Source: Falciphora oryzae
Taxonomy: Eukaryota; Ascomycota; Sordariomycetes; Magnaporthales; Magnaporthaceae
Reading direction: 5' to 3'
Length of the DNA stretch: 64,000 bases
Assembly (NCBI GenBank): GCA_000733355.1
Contig: JNVV01000013.1
Span: 113,806 to 177,805, forward strand
The translations under genes were made by a program, and so were the position numbers. This document shows, piece by piece, positions 34,178-44,400 of the stretch (the stretch's first letter is position 1; every line of letters begins with the position of its first letter). Below the pieces are notes generated by a model, which ran no database searches, was not told where the DNA came from, and was given only the letters and a program-made list of their open reading frames with translations.

Positions 34178-36391
34178 ATGGATTCCAGCGCGGCTCTGTC
34201 TGCCCCACGGTGGAAGTCGGATTACAACACCGAATCTGCAAGCCCTGTGTCGGCCGTGTCGCCGCTGGACAGCCCAAGTCACCAAGGCCATCCTACGCAG
34301 CGAGACGAGGACGTCAAGATTCCCGAAACCGAGACCTCGACCTTCCTCAACGACAGCGATGATGGCGGCCACTCGCAGCATGTATTCGACCCAGTCCCAT
34401 GCCGGAGCACCGCGTGGGGCAGCTTCTGGGGCGATATCGGCCTGGACATCCTGCAAATTCTTCTGGTCATCCCCTTCGTCTCACTCGGCATCATCGTGTT
34501 CGTAGAGAACGGCAAGACGACCACTGAGGTCGGCTGGTTACCCCATATTATCACTGCGGCAGCTTACGTAGGTACCTACCTACCTCTTCATACTGGCATA
34601 TTTCACCTTCAGCAGCCCCCACTGACAAGCAAACCCGAACGCCCTTTCATCCGTTAGGGCCCGACCATCTTTCCCATACTATTTGCGCTTATTGTCGGTC
34701 GACTTATGAAGGCCGCCGAGTACTGGAGGCTAGAGCGCCGCGCCAGAGTTGAGACCATCGAGCAGCTCCACGGTAGCCGCACCGTCATCTCGGCTCTTGT
34801 AACCCAGTTCCAGCTCCACAGCTTCAACCTCTTGGGCATAGGCATCGTCCTCCTCTGGGCCCTCTCCCCCATCGGATCACAGGCAGCCCTCAGGGTCGCT
34901 GCCATTGTCCCTGTCGTCAACAATGTCGGTTTCGATCTGTCATACTTGGACGTGAGATCATGGTATAGCCCGAACGACTTTGCCTACTCCAAGTCGCTCG
35001 CCGGGGGCCTATTTACCTCGTCCATTTTGATGCCGGCGAGGACCCAGTCAGAGGATGCCTGGGACGTCTGGGGTAATGCGCGGATTCCCATGGTCGAAAG
35101 CCTGGAGGGCTCGACGCCAGACTTGGAGTGGATCTCAACCGAAGGCCGCAACGTGTCGTATGCATCCCTCATCGGCATCCCCATGATGATCAACTCGACC
35201 CTCGAGGCGAACGAAGGCGTAAACGTTTCATACTCCCTCGACACGTCATACTGGTGGCTGAACTGCAGCACCCAACAAGTGACGAACGACTCCTGGGCGT
35301 TCCCCGACCCTTTGATCAACTATACTTTTAGCGACAACACCACACGCATGGCATGGACAGACCTGTTCCGCAACATTGGCAGCGAGCCCACCCTCTTGCC
35401 CCTCAACGATACGCAGGCGAACAAGGTATGGGGTGCGTTCCCGTGGGAGCCCCGACGCCTTCACCTGATAGCCAACAACACGCGGAAGGTCGGGGCGAGA
35501 TTCGCCGCCAGCTGCAACCTGACGACGACATTCGTCGCCGTCAACGCTACCTGCAGCGGCGCGGTCGCTCCCCACCTCTCGTCAACCGCCCGCTCGCCCC
35601 AGCGGTGCCGCGCGACGGCGATCCGGCGGTCGCACCTGAACGCGACCCGGAGCGTCATCTCGATCCTCGACATGATGGGGACCGGCCGCGCGGACATGTT
35701 CTTCCGGCACTTCCTCATCGCCGCCGCCGTCGCCGTCGACGGGAGCCGCCAGGCCGCCCTGAGCCCCCAGGTCGGGTACCTCGCCAACCCGCGCAGCCCC
35801 TTCTCGTTCGAGACCGACTTCGCCGACTGGCGCGCCGTGTCGGCGCGCGACTTCAGCATGCGCTTTGCCCGCATGCTCAACACGTACTGGCTGGCCGCCA
35901 TCGGCTACAGGCCCGTGCAGGGCAATTTTGTCCGCGGCTGGCTTCAGGATGACGCCGGCAAAGACATCCCCGGCGGGCTCGGCGGGGGCTCGAAGCTCGT
36001 GGAAACGAACCTGGGCCTCGCGGGTATACCTCGCGAGGCGCTCAGGGCAGACGTCGCGTGGGCGACCGTTCTGCTGCTGACTTCGGCGGTGCTGCTGGGT
36101 GCCGCTGTGGCGACGCTGGTACTAAACCTAGGGCGCAGGACCCCGAGCGGACTCGAAAACTTCACGAGCCTGCTGCGCGATACGCCGCACGCGCAAATAG
36201 TATCAGGCGGGCAGAGGTGGCCTGTGACCATGTCTTCTATGCTGGATGGGTTTGAGCGGGCCAGGCTACTAAAGGATGTGGTTGTCCAGGTCGGGGACGT
36301 GGCACCGGCCGCGCCCTACGGCTACGTTGCTGTGGGCACACCGGGGACGGTTGAAATGGAGAGATTAAGGAAAGGGAGAAAATATCTGTAG
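34178..36391 (+). CDS. Large fungal-specific membrane glycoprotein, function unknown (2 exons)
   Basis: Exons 34178-34567 and 34658-36391 give 707 aa in phase 0. The N-terminal 85 residues are hydrophilic and probably cytosolic. Membrane segments follow: ILQILLVIPFVSLGIIVFV, HIITAAAYV-GPTIFPILFALIVG across the intron, and LLGIGIVLLWALSPIG. A lumenal/extracellular part of about 400 residues comes next, rich in NXS/T sequons (NVSYAS, NSTLE, NVSYSL, NCSTQ, NDSWA, NYTFS, NTTRM, NLTTTF, NATCS), then a final segment (WATVLLLTSAVLLGAAVATLVL) and a short cytosolic tail. The architecture resembles uncharacterised Sordariomycete membrane proteins of this size; no enzymatic motif is visible. Possibly a surface receptor or wall-linked protein. 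Confidence 0.7.
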
Positions 36392-36835
36392 CAAAGGGGC
36401 CGCTCTATCAGTCAAAGAAAAAGGAACAGCATGAGACAATAATGTTGTTGAATCCCGGTTCCGGTTTATAGAGCCCTTCTGTGTGCCCAGATTGTTCTCA
36501 CTCTTCCTTCACCCGTCAGCTCGCCGCTTTGCCTCCCAGAAAAAAGGCTTTTCAAGCCATCCGAAAACACGCCGTCACTTCTCGGGCCCTCGCTTCCCAC
36601 CATTTCCTCTCCAGCCTCTTCTGGCCGAGTCGCATTTTTCGTGTCGCCCACCGGGACACAGCAAAAGCCTTGTTGCTATTGCCAGAGAGCTACCAATGCC
36701 TCGAGTCTCTCGCTATACTTGCAGTTGCGCTTTGCTTTCTTGCTCTCGCCGCTTTCAGGTAGGTCGAGACCCCGTTCCTCATTCGAATGGACTTGATAGC
36801 TAATAGCGCCAACAGCACTAACAGGCTCGGCCACA
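36392..36835. other. Intergenic region
   Basis: 444 nt between same-strand genes; pyrimidine-rich leader before the ATG at 36836. No gene seen. Confidence 0.5.
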
Positions 36836-37521
36836 ATGTCTCTTGGCTGCCCTTCCCGGCTAGGCCGACTGAAGATGAGGGGCGCTGATCTCATCACAAG
36901 GCTGCGCGGCTCCGAAGAGAAGGCGATCCTGCTCCAGCACACTCCCGCCACCGACGCGGGCGCTGCCATATGCCAAGCCTCGGATGACTGCATCTGGGGT
37001 GCCGGGACCGGTAATTCCCCGTCCGGTGAATGCGGAAAGGAGATCAAGGATAAATATCGCATCTGCATCGCCGGTGACGAAGCCTGGTGGCAGTATGGCA
37101 ACAGCTACTACCACATCGTCTGCTTCAGCGCCATGGTGGACACCGAGACACTCTTCAGCGAAGGCGTGAGCTTTTTCCTACACTACCGCGACGAGAAGAC
37201 CTGGAAATGGCCGGCATTCTGTCCCTGGGGTCTCATGATCCGCTCATGGTTCGGCTCCAAGGGCTGGGTAGACCTAGCTGCTATCGACGGCTACATCGAC
37301 GACGTCGAGAGTTTCGGCGCCGGAAGAGGGAGGCGAGCCTGCACTGGTCGCTCTGGCAGTGTGTCCCGGCGCCCAACACGCTCGAACGGCGACCGCCCCC
37401 GGCGGTGTTTGCCGAGATGGAGCCTAACCTGTGCCACTATAAGATTCACAGCAGCTCGCTGGTGCCCCTCCACGAGGTTACCCATCATCTCCGGTGCAGC
37501 TGGGTCGATGTCCGCGTCTAG
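36836..37521 (+). pseudogene. Frameshifted paralog of the 38232 gene, CX5C...HX2C domain
   Basis: The frame from ATG 36836 matches the downstream paralog (LLQHTP..., CX5C, YRICIAG, YYHIVCFSAM, CPWGLMIRS) until DVESF at about 37315. The homology then continues one base back in the next frame (RRRKREASLHW..., PPPAVFAEM, WVDVRV) and stops at 37521, where the paralog also ends. The original frame runs on to 37618 with an unrelated Arg/Ser-rich tail. One base is therefore missing around 37312-37318. It may be a pseudogene, or a sequencing error in an intact gene of about 228 aa. The product lacks the long Pro/Ser-rich N-terminus of its neighbour. Confidence 0.65.
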
Positions 37522-37618
37522 CCGGTGGAAGGATATTCTGGCGCGCGTGTCTATGGCTGGGGGAAACAGTATGGATGGAGTGGTCTTCGAGGAAACCAGG
37601 AAGTCGAGGCCTTACTAA

Positions 37619-38231
37619 GGAGTTCTGTTCTTTCTGCACATGGAGGTGGCTATGTTGATAACCGCCCAGGCTTTCATCAATGAATAGCTGGAGGTTTTCG
37701 GGAGACTCTATGCCGGATTATTGCTTCCTTTGCTAGATAATCCCACTGACTACCCTAGCATAATGAGAAATATCGAGTGGACAAGCATACTCTGAACTTG
37801 TGCTCAAGCGCGCCAAGGCCCGTAAAGGAAGCAATTTCCATGGTGACCGTCTATGGTTGCTTGCGCGTGCCCTAGCTGCTCCTTCCGTCTTTGACCCTCC
37901 TGCCCTCCATGAACGCCCCTTCCCTACACGGCCCAGACTGCTGCTCCATGTGGTTCCCTTCACCGCCCTGGAACCTGCTGCTACTTCCAGATCCCCGCCG
38001 GACTTGAACTCATCTCCATCCTACCTCCCTCTACTCTAGGTACCTACCTACCCTCTCATATTCTGAGAACTTGGATTTGGGCCGCGCGTTCGCGTCTTGA
38101 TCGCTTCCGTCCCAAACGCCTCCTGGAGCCATCAGTTCAAGATTGAGGTATTCGCTCCCCTCTCATCCACCGTTAGAGTCACTGATAGTTTACCCACATC
38201 CTACCACCCCTCGTTGCATGCTCCACGAGCC
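37619..38231. other. Intergenic region between the tandem paralogs
   Basis: 613 nt. Ends with a TAGGTACCTACCTACC palindromic motif (near 38037) of a type common in Sordariomycete flanks. No gene seen. Confidence 0.5.
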
Positions 38232-39380
38232 ATGGGCCGAGCAAAAAGGCGAGGAAAGGGCAAAAAGTCTTTTGTATCCAAGACTAACGGCTATACTGCT
38301 CGCCTCTCCCAAGCCGCTATCCCAGGCCGGCCCAGCGGGCCAAGGAAGATGACTGGCGACGGTCCGTCGACAGGCACGGTGCCCGCTACCTCGTCCACAC
38401 ACAAGCCGGAGCCGGCGGCGGCAACGCCCTCGATCTTCGCACCCCAGTCGGCTGCGCCTCCAGTAGCCGTCACCCCGCCCACTGAGTTTGCCCTGGTCCA
38501 TGGGACATTTGGCACTCTGGTCCCCTCCAACTGGGCATCATCGAGCACACGCAGTGGATCTTTCGGTTCGATCAGCGCAGGCACCCAAGCCGCGCCAGCC
38601 AAGGCCTCGGCGCTTTTTGGAGTACCCTTCCCGACCGGACCGATGTCCCAGAAAGTTGAGGACCTCAAGAAGCTTCTCCGCGCAGACACCACTATTGTTG
38701 ACGACTTCAGCAAGCCCGAATCCGAAAACACTCGCTCCCGGGCGATTACACTCCAGCACACTCCCTCGCACGCGTCAGGAATTGCGACATGTGCAGCCGG
38801 CGATCGCTGCGTCTGGTCCAACCGCGACCAGCCAGGCGGCGCCAGCAGCGCTGCGGTCAGCGAGGCGTTTGCCCTTGTCAATCGTCAAGCTATCAAAGAC
38901 GCCTACCGCATCTGCGTCACGCGTGGATCTGGAAACAGCTGGAACGCTGGACGATGCTTTTACCATATCATATGCTTCAGCTTCATGGTGAAAACGGAGG
39001 TCCTCTTCCTGGATCGCATCCCCTTCAAGCTTGATCCACAGCCCCCTGCCCAACAATGGGAAGATCCGGGAACTCGTCCCTGGGGGTTCATGATCCGGAA
39101 GTTGTATGAGCTGAAGGGCATGGCCAGTATCAAGGAAATCGTCAGATACATAAAGGCGGTCGAGGCCTTCCGCGAGGCAAAGCGGAAGGCTAGCCAGGCA
39201 TGGGCTGACTGGCAGGCCCAAAGTCAAGGCGCCGACATCTTTTCGCGCAAGTATCCACCGCCTGCCTTCCTGCAGAAGAAGCCAAAGCAGCGCAACTTTG
39301 ACTTCCACTCCAGCCAGCTGGTCACTCTCTCGCAGCTCCTGAATCAACCCTATCGCGACTGGGTAGACATGCGTTACTAG
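38232..39380 (+). CDS. Unknown protein with CX5C...HX2C (PARP-zinc-finger-like?) domain
   Basis: Single exon, 382 aa from ATG 38232; no ATG lies further upstream in frame. The first 20 residues are basic (GRAKRRGKGKK) and may be a nuclear signal. About 130 Ser/Pro/Ala/Thr-rich residues follow, then a domain shared with the upstream paralog: LQHTPSHASG, CAAGDRC, a 50-residue spacer with AYRICV, FYHIICFSFM, then RPWGFMIRKLY, an Ala/Lys-rich helix and a C-terminal WVDMRY. The two Cys, one His and one Cys (CX5C...HX2C) could bind one zinc as in PARP-type fingers, but the resemblance is weak. Likely an intracellular, possibly DNA-associated protein; I do not recognise the family. Confidence 0.65.
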   Translation: MGRAKRRGKGKKSFVSKTNGYTARLSQAAIPGRPSGPRKMTGDGPSTGTVPATSSTHKPEPAAATPSIFAPQSAAPPVAVTPPTEFALVHGTFGTLVPSNWASSSTRSGSFGSISAGTQAAPAKASALFGVPFPTGPMSQKVEDLKKLLRADTTIVDDFSKPESENTRSRAITLQHTPSHASGIATCAAGDRCVWSNRDQPGGASSAAVSEAFALVNRQAIKDAYRICVTRGSGNSWNAGRCFYHIICFSFMVKTEVLFLDRIPFKLDPQPPAQQWEDPGTRPWGFMIRKLYELKGMASIKEIVRYIKAVEAFREAKRKASQAWADWQAQSQGADIFSRKYPPPAFLQKKPKQRNFDFHSSQLVTLSQLLNQPYRDWVDMRY

Positions 39381-40030
39381 GACAGTCGATCCCCCGATGA
39401 CTCAAATCGCAGCAGTGGATCGAGGCCATTGCGACAGTCGGACATCTCCATTCTCACTTCTTTGCAGCTCTTCCTTCTGGTTCTATAATTTTATTTCTAC
39501 CGGAATAAAGGGGTTGTTGGCTGGATGTGGAAGCAACGGGATTTGGGGTTGAATGAGGCCAGCCCCGATAAGACTCTGTTTAGCGCCTTGGTGGCATCTT
39601 CATTCCCGTTGCTGTCTTTGTAATTTTGGAGGCTGTCTCTTCCTGGGCAGCCTCGTCGTTTCTCCAGTCTATCATTTTCTCGTTGGATTCTTTATTCCAC
39701 TCCCTGTCTCTTCAGCAGAATTGTCGGACGGCAGCGAACGCATCATTGGCTGACAGCCTGGGACGGCGCACAGAACTCGGAGAAAGAACTAGTCGTTGAG
39801 TTTACGTAGAATGAAAGAAAAGGGTTCCCAGGGCCAATGTAGAATCTACAGCCTCCACTCGTTGGCTGGAGTGTTGTCGTCTTTCGTGCCAACGTCCACC
39901 CCCGCGAAGTACGTAGCATGACCTTGCCAAATGGTTGAGCATCCCTTGAGATTTGGACCGATGCGGCCGTCCGTGCATCATGTTATCGAAGTCCATCTAA
40001 AATGAGTTGCTTCCAATATCGTCTTGTAAT
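39381..40030. other. Convergent intergenic region
   Basis: Between the stop at 39380 (plus) and the stop at 40031 (minus). Contains an AATAAA signal. No gene seen. Confidence 0.5.
39504..39509 (+). terminator. Likely polyadenylation signal of the 38232 gene
   Basis: AATAAA 124 nt after the stop codon, in an AT/T-rich context (TTATTTCTACCGG before it). Confidence 0.4.
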
Positions 40031-41029
40031 TCAGAGAGTGTCAGGATTTAATGGTGCCCAAAGAATGCTCAACTCTGCCACTGCGGTCTCGACTGGGTCA
40101 TCAAGGCACACTCCCTCGAACTCCTTCCCATCCATGGCAGTCTGTATATCGTCAACGCGCTTCCCAGGGCGGGCCCCAGGGATCTCAGCGTCGGACTCAA
40201 AGTCGAGATCAGAATCTTCACCAAACTCGATCTCCTCCTCGCTGTCGTCACCATCACCAACAAGCGCGAGGTGGCGGGCCCTGGAGCGCTTCGGGGGCCC
40301 AATGACAGGCACCACCTTGTGGAACCGCGGCGCGGATGCGTCGAAGACGCGCGAGAGACGCACCTGCGAGTACGCGACGGCGAATATCTCCTCGCCGACC
40401 ACGCGGCGCTCGCGCTCGGCCGTCGCCTGCATGGTGATTGCGTGCGTGAAGCTTGCCGCTGCGGATGCTGCCCCTGCCGCCGAGGACCCGATGGCGCGGC
40501 TCGAGCCCGACGACGTCTTGATCACGGCGTCCGTCGCCGTCATGAAGCCGGTCACCAGGTAAGCCCTGGCGCCCCTGGCGCCGTTTAGTAAGGCGCGGAC
40601 GTCGGCGGCGTAACCGGGGTCGAGCATGAGGCGCGCAAAGTGGCGCTCCGGGTTCGGAAGCGCGTAGCGCCTCAGCAGGCCGGCCTGCAGCTCGAAGCGC
40701 TGCTCGCTCCGGGCGCCCAGGCCTACGTGCAGCATGCCGCCGAGGCCGCCCCCGCCCCCGCCGTCGGCGCCCAGCTCGGCGCCGTTGGACCGGCAGAGCG
40801 ACTCGCGGTAGTTGTGGGAGCATTGGGGCTCTGGGCAGATGTCTGGGATGATGGCGTCGGTGCTGTGTGGTGCGGACCCTGCCTTCTCGCCGCCGATGGG
40901 AGGGAAGGGCGCGAACTTGGACTGCGGGAGCAGCTTGTCGGCGACGACGCGGCACATCATGCTCGGGACTTCGGAGGCTGGTATGGTCTCCTCGAGGATG
41001 AAGAAACGCCTCTGCTGTGGATTGGCCAT
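40031..41029 (-). CDS. Candidate gasdermin-like cell-death protein
   Basis: Single exon, 332 aa. After about 120 residues comes FARLMLDPGYAADVRALL, then ARAYLVTGFMTATDAVIKTSS, a Gly/Ala/Ser-rich stretch with FTHAITMQATA, then EIFAVAYSQVRLSRVF. The order 'Y-hydrophobic-VTG... variable region ...hydrophobic FAVAYxxVR' resembles the strand pattern of gasdermin N-domains and of a widespread fungal family found near NLR loci. The last 90 residues form a separate tail: a basic hinge (PPKRSRARH), a very acidic stretch (DSEEEIEFGEDSDLDFESD) and a hydrophobic end (VAELSILWAPL). A cleavable C-terminal tail fits the known control of fungal gasdermins by a neighbouring protease. It is divergent, with 439 nt between starts, from the CHAT-NLR gene. 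The fold is inferred only; it could be another membrane-active or unknown family. Confidence 0.45.
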   Translation of the reverse strand: MANPQQRRFFILEETIPASEVPSMMCRVVADKLLPQSKFAPFPPIGGEKAGSAPHSTDAIIPDICPEPQCSHNYRESLCRSNGAELGADGGGGGGLGGMLHVGLGARSEQRFELQAGLLRRYALPNPERHFARLMLDPGYAADVRALLNGARGARAYLVTGFMTATDAVIKTSSGSSRAIGSSAAGAASAAASFTHAITMQATAERERRVVGEEIFAVAYSQVRLSRVFDASAPRFHKVVPVIGPPKRSRARHLALVGDGDDSEEEIEFGEDSDLDFESDAEIPGARPGKRVDDIQTAMDGKEFEGVCLDDPVETAVAELSILWAPLNPDTL

Positions 41030-41468
41030 TTTGCCTGACGTACTGGTGAAAACACTCAGGACAATGTTTTCGCAGGTAAAAAAAAAGGGGGCGTTTAGGT
41101 GACTGGCAAGAGAACGTCAGGGGTAACGAAGTGTCGGGACGCGCGGAGGGGTAGCTGAAATGAAGGATTGTTGACTTCGAGACACGATAAGCGCCGACAC
41201 AGCCCGAACCAGTCGCGTCTTGTGACCCCCATTCGATGGTTCGTCAGGCGTCCTGTCGCTTGCTGGGGTTGAGATTCGGCCTCAGCCGCACCCGTTTTCC
41301 ATGCCTTGCGTGCGTTTGCCCGTCCACCCGGGCTCTCCCCGTTGATACCCCTCACCTATCCCCAAAAGCCGTCGAAACGCATCGTCAAATATTTTATGCC
41401 ACACAGGCTAACAAGCCTCGGCGACCTCTTGGCCCAGTCCTCTTCCCCGCAAGCCTTATAGGGACAGG
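41030..41468. promoter_or_regulatory. Shared divergent promoter of the gasdermin-like / CHAT-NLR pair
   Basis: 439 nt between two starts on opposite strands, the closest divergent pair in the window. No clear TATA box was found. The arrangement would allow co-regulation. Confidence 0.45.
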
Positions 41469-44400
41469 ATGGATGCGTCAGCGTATTCAGTTCAAAACAC
41501 CCACCAGCTACGCATCAGGATTGTTGCGAAACGGGGAACGGAGTCTTCCGAAAGCGGGAATAGCGGCCTCAGCTGGCCGGTGGACATTTATCGCGACGAC
41601 CGTGCCGCAGCCGTTGACGTACGGCTCGAAGACCCGTGGGACCCAGAGCAGAAGAAACTCTGCCAGTGGTACCTGCAACAACACGTCTACAAGTTCCCTT
41701 ACTCGGTCGACGAGGCAGCCGATGCCAAGGCAAGGGTCGAGGAGTATGGGACGCATCTCGTCGAGAAGCTCAACCTACGCGGCATCATCGAGCACGGCGG
41801 GGCTGCTGGAGAGGCAGCCCCAACTAGGAGCGTGTCGATAGAAATCGCAGACCAGGAGCCGACGTCGGCCGCAGCCAGCACCATCCACCAGCTTCACTGG
41901 GAACTGCTGGAGGAACCGGCCCACTGGGGCCAAAGCGACGATAGTCTCCAGATTACAGTGAAGCGGTGTTTCACAGCCCCTGAAGAGTCAGCTTCGACAC
42001 ACCCCGTGCCAGGCCACTTCGCACAGGCTACTCGTCCCGGCGTGGACGAGGCGAGGTCCTGTGTCAACATCCTGCTCGTCGTCGCCCGAGACACCGAAAA
42101 CCTGGACCTGTACGACGAGGTCGACCCCACGCTGGCGTCAGAAATCCTGCTGCAGATCCGCAACACCCTCCGCGAGTCCCGGTCCGCCGTCCAGCTCAAC
42201 GTCGAGATCGTGCGGCCGGGGACCCTCGAAGCGCTGCGGGAGCACCTCGCGCGCGCCGAAGCAATCTACGGCTCGGGCTTCTTCCACGCGGTGCACTTTG
42301 ACGTGCACGGGCAGGTCGGGCTGCGCAACGGGCACGGCGACAAGAAGTTCGGCTTCCTCTACTTCGAGAAGACGCTCGACGATATCCGGCGCACGCCGGG
42401 CCCGGCCCCGGGGGCGAGGCGGGGCTACAAGCTGCTCAAGCCGGTGCGGCCGGCGCAGGTGGCGCGCCTGCTCAAGAAGCATGGCGTCGGGCTCGCGGTC
42501 CTAAACGCGTGCGAGTCGGCGCGCGCCCGCAGCGGCGACGACGCAAACATCGCCGGCGCGCTCGTGCGCGGAGGCGTGCGCGACGTTCTGGCCATGACCT
42601 TCAAGATTTCACGCGACGCCGCCGGGATGTTCCTGGCCGCGTTCTACCGCGAGCTGCTGACGACCGCGCGGGGGTCCACCCTCTCGCAAGCCGTGGCCGC
42701 GGGCCGCCGAGCGCTGAGGGACGCGCCGCTGAGGAGTGCGAGGTTCGAGATGCGCCGTGAGCTGATGGACTGGTTTGTGCCCGTGCTGTATAGTTCCGGG
42801 CCCGACCCTGTGCTCTCAGCCGCCGGGACGGGCTACGGTCCGTCGGTGGTAGGACTCCCACCCTCCCCGTCCTTGGAACCAATGCTTCCTGATGTTGGTA
42901 GAGATCCCACATCACAAGCGAAGGCAGCGGGGTCTGCCTCGATCTTGAGGAATCGAGACTTTGATCTCTTGCGTTTCGAGAAGATCTTGAGCCACAAACG
43001 AAAGGCCTGCCTCCACGGTCCTCCAGGGGTCGGAAAGACGACATTCCTCGGGCACGCTACCCACATCTGGGAACAGACACGCTTCGTCGACCATGTCATT
43101 TACATCGACATGGAGAAAGACGGTGTCAAGTCAGCCGACGACTTTTGTAGACTCATTATCGAGCGGCTATGGGACAGAGACGGAGACGGCCCAGCCGCCA
43201 CTCCTTCATTGTCCCCCATATGCTCGTTCTGGAAAAGTCCGACGCTCGAAGTATCGTCGCACAGCAATGACGACATTGTCAATATCCTGGAGCGACACTT
43301 TGCCGCCTCACGCACAGTTCTCATCATCGACCACATGCACAGCACCCACCCGGGCTGGGTGACCGCCAAGTACATGGGCGCTTCGTTTCCTGACGAAAAA
43401 GCTGCGTCCGAGTTTGCCGACGTGCTGCAGACGCTCCTTGGGGTTGGCGAATCGCCCAACTGTCGTGGCCAGACTCGCGAAGGCACCTATTTGGTCTGCG
43501 TCTCGCGTCGCAACCACTGGGATGGGCGACTGGAGATCGAGCTGGGCGTCTCGTTTGACCGCGACTCCGACTTCATGGAGCTCCCCGGGCTGAGCCACAG
43601 ACTCGGTGGACCTATCACACCTCATTTTTAAACAGCAGGACGACGAACGAGCCATAACACAGGAGTCCGACAAAGCATCCTCGAGACCGCCGCTAGACTC
43701 GTGGGGGCAGGAAGACCACGAAGTGCTAGATCAGGTCATCGGCCTGCTTCAAGGCTCTCCCGCGGCATTGCTAGAGGTGCTGCCTCTGGCTACGACGCTC
43801 GGTGCGCCCTGGCAGGACTTTTATCGACAGCTGTGCCTGTGGGGTCTAGCACCGGTCGCGCGCCCCTGTGGACCTCTGGTGGTGAACGCGTCGTCGAGCA
43901 GCCGAGTTGCCCAGGAGCTGCCCTTGCTCTCTCAGAGAATGCCAACTGTGGAGTTCATGGCCATCATGCTTATATCGCTCTTCTGGAACCATGGCCCGCT
44001 TGCGCAGACCCTGGCAGAGGCTCTCGAGACTTTCTGCGCCAACGGTCCCGTCTCAGCATCACCCCCTCACGACACCTCGCTCACAACCGCGGCTTCCCGG
44101 CGCGCCGTGTTCGAAGATCACGTAGGGGCCGCATTAGCAGTTGCTTTTGACCTTGGCTACGTCCAGTTAGGGCTGGTCGGTCAGGTATTATCAGTGCACC
44201 CCTTGCTCTCCTTTTGGGGAAGGGGCTTTGTTCAACAGTGGCTAGTTCGCTGCCAAAGAACAAGAGACGCGATCGGCGATATTCCAGGCACCGAAGTCAC
44301 CATCGAGAGCCCAAGCGGCTCTGCGTCTGCCGAGCATTTGGTTCATTCAACTGCAATGTTGCTGCTTCCCAACACAGTAAGCCAGTTCATGATGTCTGCC

